From Whalleya microplaca (taxonomy: Eukaryota; Ascomycota; Sordariomycetes; Xylariales; Xylariaceae), in assembly GCA_022497155.1 (NCBI GenBank), contig MU385750.1:124001-188000 (forward strand): 64,000 bases of DNA, read 5' to 3'. Position numbers and translations under genes: made by a program. Shown here piece after piece: positions 22,860-35,631 of the stretch (position 1 is the first letter of the stretch; each line of letters opens with the position of its first letter). The notes under the pieces were generated by a model. That model saw only the letters and a program-made list of their open reading frames with translations, was not told the DNA's origin and made no database searches.

Positions 22860-25328
22860 CCTCTGACAAAGTCACACACGGAGTATCTGGCGAGACAGAG
22901 ACAGAAATGGGGTTTGTGATTGGGCATTCATGTGCTCAAGAAGCCAGTTTTCACCATGATCCCGCTGGGCCTAGATGTGATAAAAGGGTCTTAGATACTC
23001 CAATAGATGTCAATATGCGGAAGATTTTGCTGTGTGCTTAAACGTCTTCAGGTGTATAATTATATCTCGATGCTAACAATCCCTGCCCTGAAATCATCGC
23101 AATTCTGTACTGAAGTGTCCAGCTCGGTGAGCTTTTATCTCAGGTCGCAACTAGTAGACGCTCTTGCAAATCCAATAACCGCTTATAACGACTTCTATAA
23201 GTTGGACGAGCTCGGTAATGAGGGACTAAGGAGATCCATTGTGAATTTCCAATGAGGTCAACCAGCTGCTAGCTGCAGCTGTGACAGCTGCAGCTACCTG
23301 TACCTAGCCGAAGCAACTGGTGGTAGGTGGTTCGTACGCCATGCGGCACGCCATTTAGCCCAAGCATGTCAAACCCGGTCCTAGAATTCCCTCCTATCCA
23401 CAAGGCTCAAAATTACATAAGTATGTAGATGAGATCAAGTCTTTCCTCTAAGTATGCCCATACCCTATAGTCCATTAACACAACCTCAACTTATCTTATA
23501 GACATCCTCAAACTTTGGCACCGCGATAATACGGGTTTTCGTAGCGTTGTTCATGTGGTCGTGTTACGTTTGGAAAAGGACCGGGAATATATTACGACTT
23601 CGTGAAATGGGTTCATACTCGCAACCTAACCGGGACTTATAACGGGCAACACGAGCCTTCCGAATTTTCCAGATGAAAGATGCCGATGTTCCTGAGCCAT
23701 GCGATATATTCCTTTGCAGTCTTTCAGACTTGGTTTAAACTGTTAAGGTCCCTCTCTTCACAGTTATATTACTCTTCGGCCTCCGATCCCTCTAGAATAG
23801 GTTAAATTTGATCCCAGAAAATATTCTAAGGGAACTTGCTGATATAATCTGGGTGAGGGTAGTCAGTTTTGTGGTGGTGAACCAGCCAGAGATAACAATA
23901 TGCCTGTATCAGGCATCCTCACATATTGAGGATCTGAAGGCACCAGTTTGATAGCTTTACAGCTACATCAACAGATGCTATGAGTTCTCCTGGCCAGCGT
24001 TGACCAATCGGCTCAATCTTGTGGCTAATCCCATTACAATACCCAGATATTGGACGCTGGGATCAAGAGAGAGACGCAGCGGATATTGTGTTATACCTAT
24101 ATATATATTTATTTGAATGAGATATCGGGTGCTATTGATGTAACCCGGACTTTATTCACACGTAGTAGCGCTTAGGCAACGAAAACGGAGCAATGAGTCC
24201 AGAAATAGAAGAGATGAGGAAAAGACCTGAGGTTGTAAATTCATCTTCGTGCGCATCTGCCGCCCGACTAGGATGCTGTGATAAACCGTAGATCATTCAA
24301 AACTAAACTTGGACTTTCATATGTAAATAGTTAGATCAGGTTGATATGGGGGAGATATGCTGCGGCACATATATATTTTCTATGTTTATGAATTTAAAGA
24401 TATCCGCTTACATGTGAATTAAAGCACTACCCAGAACACTCAGTCTCCCCACCTCAATTTTATGACCCGGTACGACGGGTTGACCTTTTGTAATTCGTCT
24501 CATGCACAACCAGCTGGATACATATGGGTCGATAGATGTAATTTCTATAAGCGCTAGTATATCTCGGCACTGTTGGCTGATCTCAGCCAACACTCCACAT
24601 TCAGTTACAACTCAACGGGTTGCCCATTACGGGCAGCCGCTCTGCACGAATATCATCATAGCTTATAGCCCCTTTCAGTGAAATATTGACTTTGAATCGG
24701 GGGGGAAAAAAAAAAAAAAAAAAAAAAAAAAGAAAACATTTAAAGTGTTATGGCGTTGGCTTGGGGCGTAATCATTGAATCTGAAGTAGGACTCCAACGC
24801 TGTCAGCTTGGAAGTCTGGTCCACTTTTGGGGTGATATGGTCTAGCCTGTAAACTGCCGTGACACGAAGTTCTATCCAGGAATTGGCTGAAAAATACGGG
24901 CTTTTCTCCATTATATATCATAATAATTACTTCTATTACGCCTATAATATTATACGCTAAAGCGATGTTACTTTGTCGTATAGACGTCCTCTCGCTGACG
25001 TGAGGTCATGTAATAGAATGGAGACCGAATGTCGCATTACCAAGCGAGAACCGTCTGCCTGAACGTGTTTTCTTGCCGACGGCGCTGATCTTATAAGTTA
25101 TATCTATCCTTCTCATTTCTTTCGCATATAAATGCTACCGGGCGTTGATATCGTCTCTCATATTCCATATCGGAATGCAATACCCCTGACGAATGAGGTC
25201 GTATACCCCTGATCGAGCAATTACGAAAAGCGACTACAAGTAAACAAGTTCGTCGCTGAACTAGATATCGCTAGCCATCACAGGCTATCCAACTCGGTCA
25301 CTCGCAGGAAACCCGCCAAACTAGCAGC
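22843..25328. other. 2.5-kb AT-rich intergenic region
   Basis: No convincing gene. It holds a run of 26 A at about 24706-24731 and an AT microsatellite near 24105. The 82-codon frame at 23007-23255 matches nothing I know. Confidence 0.45.
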
Positions 25329-25687
25329 ATGGCCTCCTCCGACTCGGCCGTGCCGGAGCAGAACCCAGGAATCAAGATGAGCCTGACGCCGGTTGAACAG
25401 ACGCTGCTCATCATGCTGCGCTTCCGTGCGCTAGACGCCGAGACCCCCAACCCGATCCTAGGCGATATTTACGCGAAGCCGGTCCTCGACAGCGTGAGCA
25501 TCGATCTCACGCAGCCCCAGTTCAGCACGGATCCGCGCTGGGTGAAGCTGGTATGTAGCGCCTAGAATTCTTCTTAGCCCCTTCATGTATCGCAGTCGAG
25601 AGTCAAGGTGGGCATCCCGAGCAAAAATGGGTCTCAGCATTTCGAGTCCTCTCTATGCGCCTCACCCTCTCACCTACGGCTCAAGAA

Positions 25688-25735
<48 letters not shown>

Positions 25736-26555
25736 CGCGGGCGGGGGGGGGGGGGGGGGCGGCTCCCCGCCCAAAAAGGGGACACCCATTTTCCGGCCCT
25801 CCTATCGGGCCACCCCCCCCCCCCCCCCCCCAACAACCAACCCCCCCCCCCCCCCCCCCCCCACCGTAAACTAACCCAGATACCAGTGGTGCACCCGCGC
25901 CAAAACCCTCGACACCTGGTGCCGCTCGTTCCTAGTCGCGAACCCCGCCTGCACGGTGCTGCACTTAGGCTGCGGGCTAGACAGCCGGGTGCTGCGGATC
26001 GCGCCGGGCCCCTCCGTGCGCTGGATCGACGTGGACCAGCCGGCGGTAATCGCGCTGCGCTCGCGCCTGCTGCCCTCAACGCCGGCGGGAAGCAACTACC
26101 GCATGATCGAGGCGGACGTGCAGGACGCGGGCTGGCTCGAGGACGTGCCCGTCGTGCCGGGGCAGCCGACGCTCGTCGTCATGGAGGGCCTCGTCATGTA
26201 CCTGACGCCGGAGCGCGGGGCGGGCCTGTTCCGCCGGCTCGTCGACAAGTTCGGGGCCGCTGCCGGCGGGGGCGGCGGCGGCGGCGAGTTCGCCTTCGAT
26301 GTCGTGGGATCCCTGACGGCGAGGCTCCTGGACTGGGGCTGGATCCCCGCGTTGCGGAGGCTGGGGATCAGGTGGACGTGGTACACGGATGACCCGCGTA
26401 CGCTCGAGGCTATACATCCGAGTTTGAAGTTCCTGGAGGAGGGCCGGTATCCCGATGATGCGCCGCCGTGGTTCGGCGAGTTCAGGACGAAGCTTTTCTC
26501 GTTGTTGCCCTCGTATAAGAATCTAGGACGTGTCGTGCGGCTTAAATTCGAATAA
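25329..26555 (+). CDS. leucine carboxyl methyltransferase-like (LCM/Ppm1 family) SAM methyltransferase
   Basis: Exons 25329-25550 and 25887-26555, 296 aa. Exon 1 has KMSLTPVEQTLLIMLRFRAL and PNPILGDIYAKPVLD, the family start. Exon 2 opens WCTRAKTLDTWCRSFLVANP, then the SAM-binding loop VLHLGCGLDSRVLRI, the acidic RWIDVDQPAVIALRS, and LVVMEGLVMYLTPE. Both exons together are complete for the family. A Gly-rich insert (near FGAAAGGGGGGGEF) is unusual. Members methylate the C-terminal leucine of PP2A or, in many fungal paralogues, small molecules or unknown substrates; this short GC-rich form is more likely one of the paralogues. The single 336-bp intron contains homopolymer tracts. Splice: GTATGT donor, branch ACTAACCC, acceptor ATACCAG. 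Confidence 0.8.
25690..25862. repeat. long G and C homopolymer tracts inside an intron
   Basis: About 46 consecutive G, a short CGCGGGC break, then a further G run of about 17, are followed 50-100 bp later by C runs of about 21-22 and 22. The G and C tracts are complementary and could fold on each other or form G-quadruplex and i-motif structures. The tracts sit wholly inside the methyltransferase intron. Exact lengths are prone to sequencing and assembly error. Confidence 0.85.
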
Positions 26556-26979
26556 GCGTGGTGCGGTAGAGTTAAATGGCGATCTTATAAGTAATGAAGG
26601 GGTAGAATTCATATGACGTCTCATTTTCGGGTTGTGTTGCACCGCATATGCTTACTGCAGGCGCATCAATTACATACTTAATATAGATCTACTTAAACAG
26701 CAATGGAACCTAGCGTCCCCAATCAAGAATACCGTTCTGTAAGTCTCTATCGCGTTAGTAGGTAGGGCCTGCAAGAGGCCCTAGTTGTATTACTACTAAC
26801 AAGAGTGAAAGCTACTAATTGTATCGATCATGACGGCAATACCACCAGCTGAGCTATATCCTATGTGTAAGAAGCTAAACAGTATTCATTACAAGATTAT
26901 ACATATTCATTGATCATGCATCATTACACATTAAGCCACTCCTCTTCAAATACAGCATCGTACACCTATTCATCCTCCT
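26556..26979. other. intergenic region between convergent genes
   Basis: 3' flanks of the methyltransferase and the TMEM135-like gene. A minus-strand string TAGCTCAGCTGGTGG near 26850 resembles a tRNA D-arm/A box, but no complete tRNA folds around it. Confidence 0.4.
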
Positions 26980-28922
26980 CTAATCTTCCTTCGAATGCCC
27001 CTCAGCATCTTCCTCATCCTCGTCCTCCAGGCCCCAATCCCTGAATTCCGTACCCCGGACCCAACTAATACCCCTGCGCCAATTCCTCTCCCGGATCGCC
27101 CTAGCATCCCTCTCGTACACGGCCCCCGAGATCGCGAGCGCCAGGACAAACACCCACACGTCGCCGCCGCGCATGGCGCGCCACCAGCGGCGCTTGACGC
27201 CGACCTTCCAGAGCGAATCGACACTCGCGCGGGCGGAATACAGAAAGACGCCGCGGCCCTCGCGGCGCTCGACGAACGCCCACAGGCCGGCCAGAAAGCC
27301 GCCGAGGAAGAAACGCTGCGTGGGCAGGAACGTGCGGGGGAGCCAGGTCTGCAGGAAGCAGATGCTGGCCCACGCGGTCGAGATGGCGCCGGTGGCGAAC
27401 GTCGACATGCGCAGGGCACGCGCCAGCAGGCGGTGGAGCAGCTGCAGGGGCGCGTTGTAGAGCATCTTGTAGCGCGGGAGGAGCAGCGCCGAGTAGAAGA
27501 GCAGGAAGAAGCGGCCGGTGCGCGGGAACGAGCGCACCCAGAAGGTCAGGTAGGTACGTAGGCACGATGGATCGGAGGGATGCAGGGTTGCGCAGCTGAG
27601 GGACGTGATGAGTGGGTGTGCCTGTGCTGTCAGTGGCGCGACTGCAGAGAGGGATGGAGGGAGCGTGGGTTGGTCCGGGAAAAGGGTGGGTGAAATGAAT
27701 GAGCTGTAGGATAGTTAGCACGTTGCCAAGATACGAGAATGACAGTCAAGACGATACATACGGCCAGTTGAGCTTCGCCATCTCGGCCAAGTTGTCGGCG
27801 ATGTCCCACGCATTGGGCCAGCTGATGCCAGCAGGAAGATTCTGCGGAGCGCTGTGGAGATACGTCGAGGTGTTCTTCCAGATGAAGTCGACTAAGGCAA
27901 CAGGCGAGCTTTCCCGGTCAAAGACCGTCGCATGCAACAGCTGTCCGAAGGCCAAGGGTTGAAGCATCCAGCTTCCGAACCACCACGGCCGCTCACGCTT
28001 CGTCATCCCCTTGCCGCCAGCGCGGGCCTTCCAACCCCAGATCAAGCCCTCGTCTTCGCATAGGTTCCAACCGAACTCGAGGGCCCGGAATATGGCCGCA
28101 ATGGCCACCGTCACGCGTAGTTGCTGGGAAGGATATATACCCAGAGCAAGACCGGCCAAGCTGGCTCCTACAGCCGGTGCATACGGCGACGTCAGCGTCT
28201 GGGCGGCTCGGGGGTTGCGGCTACGGAATGGCGCGGCAGAGGCGTCCAGGAGGTGTGTTCGTAGGCGGGTTAGAAAGCGGAATAGCAAGCGATAGAGCAG
28301 CAATATGGTGGACAACGATAGAGACAGCCGGAGCGTCGATGACTTGTAAAAAGGCTGTTTCTTCCTAGGTCCAGATGCACTGGGAGCTGTTAGCACTGAA
28401 CGCAAGCGAGCGAGTTGGTCTGCCCAGGTCGGTCTGATCAGGTTCTCCTTACTCCTTCTGCCCTCTTATCTTGGCCATGACTGTCTCGTACGCCTTCATC
28501 CCCATGCCGGTGGCGATAAACACGCGCAGGGCATGTCGGATGGCACGCGCATTGTAGCTGTCCCCTCTGTTGCTACCCCCACTAGTCGCCTTCTCCTTTC
28601 CCTTGCCTTTTCCCGCATCTTTATCCGTCGCCGGCGCTCTTCTGCTGTTGGCCCCGTCCATGTACTTTTCCACGGCATTCACAGTCGGTGCTCGCTTCCG
28701 CAGCAGACGCGATCGTGACAGGACATACTTGTGGAGCGTCTCATACTCGCGGGCCGAGATGGTGTATCTCAGCGCATTGCGGAGGACGGGATCGACGTTG
28801 GATTTCGGGATCGACCTCGGGTTGGATTTCGAGTTGTCTCTCGGTCGCGACGCGGATTCGGCTTTGGCGATGTCGAGTGGCGGAAGGGTGGGTAGCTTAG
28901 ATGGGCCTGCCTCTGATGCCAT
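26980..28922 (-). CDS. TMEM135-like transmembrane protein, three exons
   Basis: Exons: 28922-28453, 28379-27762 and 27703-26980; 603 aa with all phases consistent. Exon 1 gives a basic, disordered N-terminus, then VDPVLRNALRYTISAREYE and ALRVFIATGMGMKAYETV. Exon 2 gives YKSSTLRLSLSLSTILLLYR, RSRNPRAAQTLTSPYAPAVGASLAG, RPWWFGSWMLQPLAFGQLLH and the end of NLAEMAKLNWP. Exon 3 completes this with SFISPTLFPDQP, then FWVRSFPRTGRFFLLFYS and helices such as TWLPRTFLPTQRFFLGGFLA, and an acidic C-terminus. The order matches fungal TMEM135-type proteins, linked in animals to peroxisomes and mitochondrial dynamics. The second-exon acceptor is ambiguous: CCCAG at 28380 or CCTAG 15 bp later, both in frame, differing by five residues. 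Confidence 0.75.
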
Positions 28923-29902
28923 GATGGATAACCGTAGATATATGCAGCTGTACGTAGAATTGCGTGCAGGTTCGCGTGCAGACGTTGGAGCCCAACGGCA
29001 GCCAGTGGACCCGAATTATTTATTAGTTAGGTCTATCGTGCAGTCGTCAATCGATAGGTAGAACCTCGCAGCTTTCGGCTTACGGCTTTCAGCTTTGAGC
29101 TTTGGGCTTCGAGCTGCTCGGCCCTAGATCTCGCAAATGTTGCTCAGTACTTCGGGGGCTGGATCGCATCGACTGAGCCGCCACGACGAACGGGCGTCGC
29201 CTGGGTTGTCAAACAGGAGCTACGGACAACCGTAGCGGTGATAGCTAATAACCTAAGCTTCGCACTAGAGAGCACAATACGCAAGGCCCCAGATAATGTT
29301 GGGACATTGAATAAGGCAGCTAGGCAGTGCGTGGATTCTTGCTTCGTGCTTCGTCATATGAGTACTGGTCAGACAGCTGGATGTCTGCACAGGGCTCATG
29401 GATGGGTGAAAGTTGAAAGTTGGAAGTTGAATGGTGAGTGGTGGATGGTGAGTGAATCAAGGGAGAGGATGAGATGAGGTGAGATGAGATGAGATGGAAT
29501 GATCGCGTTTTGGTGTGGAGGTGTAAGACTAATTACTACATGTGCATACGGGGTGCAGTACATTCAATTACATGTGTGTTACGGATTACAGAGTCGATAA
29601 ATTCCACATGCTAAATACCTCGGCTCGGCTTTATACGTCTGCGAGACCCCGGCCCTATACGTACCCAGTATAGTCCATACGTAGAAAAACTCCACACGGA
29701 CTCTTAAACTGTACCCTCTAAACCTGTGCATATACTGATAAGCTGCTAAATATTGTAAGAATAAATGAATTAGGGTATATCTAATCATTGAGTAAGTAAT
29801 AGCTGTAATACTGTATCGATGCTGTACTTAAGATATATTGTAGGATAACGGCATAAACCAAGCTGAATAACGTGAGGCTAAACGGCGCCAAGAAGGAAAC
29901 CG

Positions 29903-29922
29903 ATATATATATATATATATAT
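29903..29922. repeat. (AT)10 microsatellite
   Basis: Ten uninterrupted AT units in non-coding DNA. Confidence 0.9.
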
Positions 29923-30127
29923 CCAAGTAATACATATTTGTGGATATACCTGTTATAGTCCTACCGCCGATGCTATAGAGTCATGACAGTTATAAACGGG
30001 ATTAGTATGTTTGTTAATATAAGCAGTTACTATAAAGGGCTTATAAACGACTCACAACCGGCAAGGAATGCAGTATAGTGACAAGGTGCTATCGAAAGGC
30101 CCCCCGATTTATAACAGACAGTCCCCA

Positions 30128-30310
30128 TTGCCAATATGGTACAAGTAACGGGGAGCAGACTGACTTGGTTAGTGCAATGCAAGGTGAAGCGACAGAAAGG
30201 TGGCACAGGCCCTTGCATATACATGTGTACGCGGCGGCCATACGTAGACCCGTACCACTCTCAGCCCTATAGGACGTATGTTAGCACCGACCTAGGTAGT
30301 TATGCCTGGA
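30128..30310 (+). repeat. dispersed repeat, copy 2
   Basis: Starts TTGCCAATATGGTACAA, continues TTAGTGCAATGCAAGGTGAA, AAAGGTGGCACAGGCCC and GCGGCGGCCATACGTAG, and ends CCCTATAGGACGTATGTTAGC. Same order and spacing as the copy at 61216-61395. Confidence 0.75.
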
Positions 30311-30711
30311 GGATATAAGCATATGCTGGGGAAAAGGAATAAAGAGGACGGGGGGCAGTAAGGCTGATCCAATCGTCATGGACTTCAGCAAGGTGCGTTT
30401 ACATCAACTGAAATGAAACATAGATGAGGTCAAGAGCACTGCCAACTACTACGAACCTAATGAAGGGATACCCACAGCTCATTCAGAAGAATTATGTAGG
30501 TGAAGTGGTTGCATGCATAGATTTATGCTGGTCGTATAATCAGCCGAAAGATACTGGAGGGCAAGTTAGTGGTGCATTACTATAGAAGATAATTTCTAGG
30601 TAAAATCAAAGATAATCCCCGCCAAAGGCTGATCCCAAACTTTTTTTTTTCTTTTTCTTGCCCTTTAACTCGCCAGAGTATCTGACCCCTCACGCTGTAG
30701 CTAATAACTGA

Positions 30712-32313
30712 TCATAATATTCGAGAAATTTCCCAGTCAATATCCTCCATCCAAGGGACCATCATTTCGTATGAGCAGTAAATGATAAACACTCCAGCTC
30801 GAAGCCAACTACCGGTGATATCGGGGTGTGGCCCTAGAACTACAATATACGAATGCTCCGCAGCAGAACCAGTGTAAGTGCACCGCCATTTGTCACCTTC
30901 CTTCATTTCCGCTGCGAATTGGGCTTCCGAGTCAGGGCCTTGGGATAAGTACAATCGAGCCCCACCTGTCAGTTTTGTGTTGACATTCAAAGTCCACGAC
31001 CATTTCTGGTCCGAACTGGGATCATATGAGAAAAGCGCTGAGGGTAATACCGGGGCATTCATCTTTAATGCTGGGTAGATGCGAGTGTCCAGACCTTGTA
31101 ATTTTGTTAATTCTACCACTTGACCATTCTCATCTTCAAATGATAGACTAGCTATCATATTATCAGAGCAGGGCTGAAACTTAGGGTCGTTCTCATATTT
31201 TACTTGACCTTCCCAGCCGACCCACGCCCATGAAGGAAATTCATGTCGTCGGCGTGGCTTTCTGTTACCTCCCCAGATAGTCTGGTTATGATACCATGAA
31301 AGTGCCCAAAGAAACATGTCAATCCGCGCGTCAGAGGCAGCTGGATAAGGGAGGCCCATGATGGAAAACATCGCCTGTTCACGCTTTGAATACTGCCGAA
31401 TAACGCCTCGGAACGCATTCAATGAATCAGTATCGAATCTTAGCTTCCTAGCCGAGTACTCCAGTATAATCGAGAAATATTGAACCATTGTCATCCATAG
31501 CATACACCTCGCTGAGACTTCGTGTCGATAGACTACCTCAGGTACCGTATTACTAAGCACGCCTGTCTGAAGGGTTATAAAAGTTTTGTACTCTGGGTTG
31601 GCATGTGTGGTGTGAAGAGGCACGGCGGCGGTCTCGCAACAGTTCATTGTGTTGCATTCGAAGTACACTTGGTCGTCTAGGAAGACAAGACGCCTCTGAC
31701 TGAGAAGGGCTTCCTGAAAGGTCCAACCTCGAGTAGCCCAACGGGAAGACTTAATTGTCCTGCGAGGGTTAGGGATTTTCCATATGATAGTCATTCCCGG
31801 CTGCTTGATGATGGGCTGAGGTGTGCGAGCCCTTCTGCTTACCCCTGGAAGGCCATATGTCTCATCTCTACCAGCGGCGGCGATGATAGTAAGCATTGCA
31901 TTCTCGTATATGGCGTCCATGTGGCGTATTTGCTGATACTTTCTCTCAACATTGTTTTGATTAATGCAATATTTGTCCACCCAAAGATAGTGGTAGCCGA
32001 TAGATTGAGTAACGTCGATGGCATCTAAGATGGTCTGTGGAAGTGCTTTCGGTAGCACCTTTCTCCCCTCAACCGTCAAGGTTTCGTCGTGAGCCTGCAC
32101 ATTGCCCCAAACGTAGCTCAAAGCAAACTAGGCTGTCTCCTCTGGGATTTCCTGGATGGTAAGCGTTTTGCAATTAATCGCCCAAATATTATACGCTTTA
32201 AACTCTGGCATACGGCAGAACAATCGATGCTGTCTTGTACAATACAGCAGCCAATTCATAACTCCTTGTGGCTTAAAGCGTGGAGGGATTTCTTGTAGCG
32301 ATTTGCTGTACAT
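30712..32313 (-). pseudogene. HET-domain gene, C-terminal half, with in-frame stop
   Basis: Read from the ATG at 32313 the frame gives MYSKSLQEIPPRFK, NWLLYCTRQHRLFCRMPEF and AINCKTLTIQEIPEETA, then TAG (32130-32128), and continues in the same frame FALSYVWGNVQ. HET (PF06985) signatures follow: YLWVDKYCINQNN, AMLTIIAAAGRDETYGLPGV, RWATRGWTFQEALLSQRRLVF, and further down FPSWAWVGWEG. The stop falls just before the invariant SYVWG, exactly where the domain should be continuous, so it interrupts a real coding sequence. A single C-to-T change in CAG would create it. HET proteins trigger programmed cell death when unlike fungal individuals fuse. The frame stays open upstream of 32313 to about 32390, where transposon DNA begins. 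The missing N-terminus is probably the piece at 49767-50492. Confidence 0.8.
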
Positions 32314-34949
32314 ATCTATTGGACACTTATCCTCGAAAAACACTCCCCCATCTTTCCTATAATTACCACCCCCTATCTTAAGGTGGGAATAACTTTGCGC
32401 GCACTTTATATTTTAAGCCTTTTTCCGTACTAAATTGGTTGTATTATTTATACGATTAATTAGAGGCGCATTAACGTCCGTCCCGAAAAATGGCGGGCGT
32501 TTTTATTACCGTATACTAACTTTAAAAGGACTAAGAAACCGATAGTAACATTACCTTTACCGAGTAGCGCCGTAAGCGGCTTATTTTAGCAATTCCGGAA
32601 ACGGTAACTTTTTATTTTTTTTGTTATATAAATATTATAATATTCCCGACTTCCGATATGCGTGTTATATTATTTTTTACTAAAATAATATGTAAGCTTA
32701 AGTACGCGGCTATTTATAACTTAAAGGCGATAGCGATATTTAATTTATTTAAAAGCGTTAAAAAAAATGCCGAGCGAAATTTTTAGCTAGTTTTATAAAG
32801 GAATAGTTTAATTAAAACGAGATATAATATATTATCTAACGCGACGTTTTTATTAAAATAACTAAAATTATTAATATAGTTTTTAACGAATATTAAACCA
32901 ACCTTTATTATAAATAAACGGACCGAGTTTATATAATTATTTATATTGCTTTATAAAATATATTAAATAATATATATATCTTTTTTTTAATATTTATTAA
33001 ATCCGATAAAAGGAAAAATAATGGAGATAATAAAGCGAATAATTAATAAGACGTCCCGACTAATAATTATATTTCCGGTATATTTCTTATAGTAAGGAAG
33101 GATAAAAAAAGCGCTTAATAATATATTATAAACAAAGATTTAATAAACTAGTTTTATAAAACCTTTAATAAAATTTATGCGATAGTTATAGCTAATATTA
33201 TCCCGATTAATCCTAATTTTAACTTACGGGAAAGATAGTAAATAGCTTAATCGCGGAAGTATAAAGGCCGGAAAAAAAGCATTATTTTTAAGCCTATTAT
33301 ATTTATTATTAATAAGTCGATTAGGACGGGCTAAAAAGGACCCGACTAAAGGCTTTTTTTACGTATACCGGAAAATTATTAATAAAAATAATTAATTTTT
33401 ATTAAATTTAAGGTTAGCCTTACGGAATATACGGGATTTATATTTTTTAATATACGAAAAGTTTAGGCGGTTTGTTTTAAATAAGCTATTAAGCTTAGAA
33501 ACGACGAAATTAAAACCCGATTTTTAATATTTTAGCTTTTGCTAAAAAAAAAGGAAGTAAAATCGAAAAAGCAGTTAAATAGGTTATATATATTATGCCT
33601 GACGTTTTCCGGGAGTTTCGTATATATAATAAAGTAAAGTTTACCGATATTATTATAGTTTAAAAAGTTATATCGGCTATAAAAAAAAGCCGATTATATA
33701 TAAACTAACCTATTATTCGGATAAAAATATCTTATATTTTTAAAATTAGGTAATGTTTTTTATTAGTAACGTTTAAACGGGATTCCGTTTTTTCGACTCG
33801 AAACCGGTTAAGTAGTTAGACCGAAAGTCGAGAATTATATAATATAATAAATATTAAAATTATTATAATTTATAATCGTATTTTCGGGATAAAAAATATA
33901 GAAATTATAAAATCTTATATAATAATATATATATTAATTTTATAAAATATATTAACTATTAAGGTTTTTATTTTATAAATTTTATAGTATATTTTATTAG
34001 GTTTAAATAAGTCGATAGCGAGCTAACCTGCCCGATTAAAAAGCAATTTATAGCTATTAAATAATTAGGGGAGTAATTCTTTTAAATAGTGTAATGGGGC
34101 AGGGGATTACGGGTATTAATAGCAGCTTAGGAGCCACTAAAAGCCCCCTAAAGCCACGTCATAAGGCACTCCACAGGGTATCCATAAGGCACTCCACAGG
34201 GCAATTTACAGTAAATCATATATCTGTATTTAGCTGACCTTTTCTCTCACATTTTCTTCACTTTTTTATAATAGACAATAATAAAGATTACCAGATAGTT
34301 ACATATAGTTTTAGCAGCTATTATATACACTTATTTTTAACTTAATATCTTACTTTCGATTTACTTTAATACCTTGTCTTAAAACATTTAGCTTTCCCGG
34401 ATAGGCCTTAACTTCCTTGCTTTTTAATTAATCGAGCAAAACAGTCCTTTTTAAAGTACTATAAATTACGGAAGCATAGAATTTATTAGTAATAGCTACT
34501 TGAAGTATATACTGTTAAGCTTATTTTATTTTTATCCGATATATCGCACGCGACTATTTTATTTCGTCTAATAGCCACCTGTTTCTTATATAAATCGAAC
34601 TAAGCCATATATTAGATCGATAGCCAGCTGCTTTTATTTATATTACATTTACGTCACTTATTACCTACGATTTATAAATTTTCTTTTTATATACTAGGAA
34701 TATAAAACGCGATAATACTAAAAACACCAGACCGTATATTTTTATATATAAACCTGTCTATTTTTATATAAGTAACGGTAATAAGCTAATTGTGCTTAAT
34801 ATATGGCTAAATATAGCCAGCTATTAATACGTATATAATTTATATAGACGACGATATAGAATAACACCTTTTTATACCCTGATACACCTCATTACTTAAA
34901 TGCCACCTTTAGTAGCAAGGGAGGCCTTTAGCAGTAAGGGAGGCTGTTA

Positions 34950-34950
<1 letters not shown>

Positions 34951-34983
<33 letters not shown>

Positions 34984-35495
34984 ATAGCTGTGGCTAGCTG
35001 ACCTGTTATTACCTGACCTGCTGCTGCTGCTGATAGCTGTGGTTAGCTAACCTATTGTCACCTGACCTGCTGCTGCTGATAGCTGTGGCTAGCTGACCTG
35101 CTGTCACCTGCTGACCTGCTGTTACCTGCTATCAGCTGCTAGGGAGGCTTACAGGGAGGTCACCTGACCTGACCTGCTGCTGCTGATAGCTATGGCTAGC
35201 TGACCTGTTGTTATCTGACCTGCTGTCACCTGCTGACCTGCTGTCACCTGCTGACCTGCTGTCACCTGCTGTCAGCTACTAGGGAGGCTTACAGGGAGGT
35301 CACCTGACCTGACCTGCTACTGCTAATAGCTGTGACTATCTGACCTGTTGAAAGCCGTAGCTAGCTGTGGCTAGCTGACCTGTTGTCACCTGCTGTCACC
35401 TGACTTGCTGCTGATCAGCTGTAAGCTATGGCCACCTGACCTGACCTGCTGCTGCTGCTGCTGCTGATAGCTGTGGCTATCTGACCTGTTACCCT
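34951..35495. repeat. CTG microsatellite and TGACCTG minisatellite array
   Basis: (CTG)11 at 34951-34983 opens an array built from CTGCTGATAGCTGTGGCTAG, TGACCTGCTGTCACC and AGGGAGGCTTACAGGGAGGT blocks recurring in a higher-order unit of roughly 160 bp. A shorter, more mutated version lies in element B at about 39427-39835. Confidence 0.8.
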
Positions 35496-35596
35496 AAGGT
35501 CCCTGGGGTGAAAAATTTTTTTTTCAGATCTGAAGGTTAGGCATTCAAGTGTGGGGCGTGTTTTCATTTTTTTTTTTTTCATTTTTTTTTTTTTCA

Positions 35597-35631
35597 GATT
35601 TTTCAGCTGCGTGGACGCTAGCTGAAAAATC
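35597..35631. repeat. conserved hairpin before the polypurine tract of element A
   Basis: A 12-bp perfect inverted repeat, GATTTTTCAGCT and AGCTGAAAAATC, encloses GCGTGGACGC, itself a 4-bp inverted repeat around GG, with one unpaired T. Element B has the same 35-nt structure at 39940-39974 with one loop change. Confidence 0.8.

Larger units (their letters stand above)
28923..30711. other. 1.8-kb intergenic region
   Basis: No gene supported. Contains a TGAGATGAGATGAGATG tract near 29478, the AT microsatellite at 29903-29922 and one dispersed-repeat copy. Confidence 0.5.

Noticed and set aside
26840..26880. Minus-strand TAGCTCAGCTGGTGG, like a tRNA D-arm/A box
   Set aside because: No matching acceptor stem, anticodon arm or T-arm (GGTTCGA) could be found in the following 80 bases.
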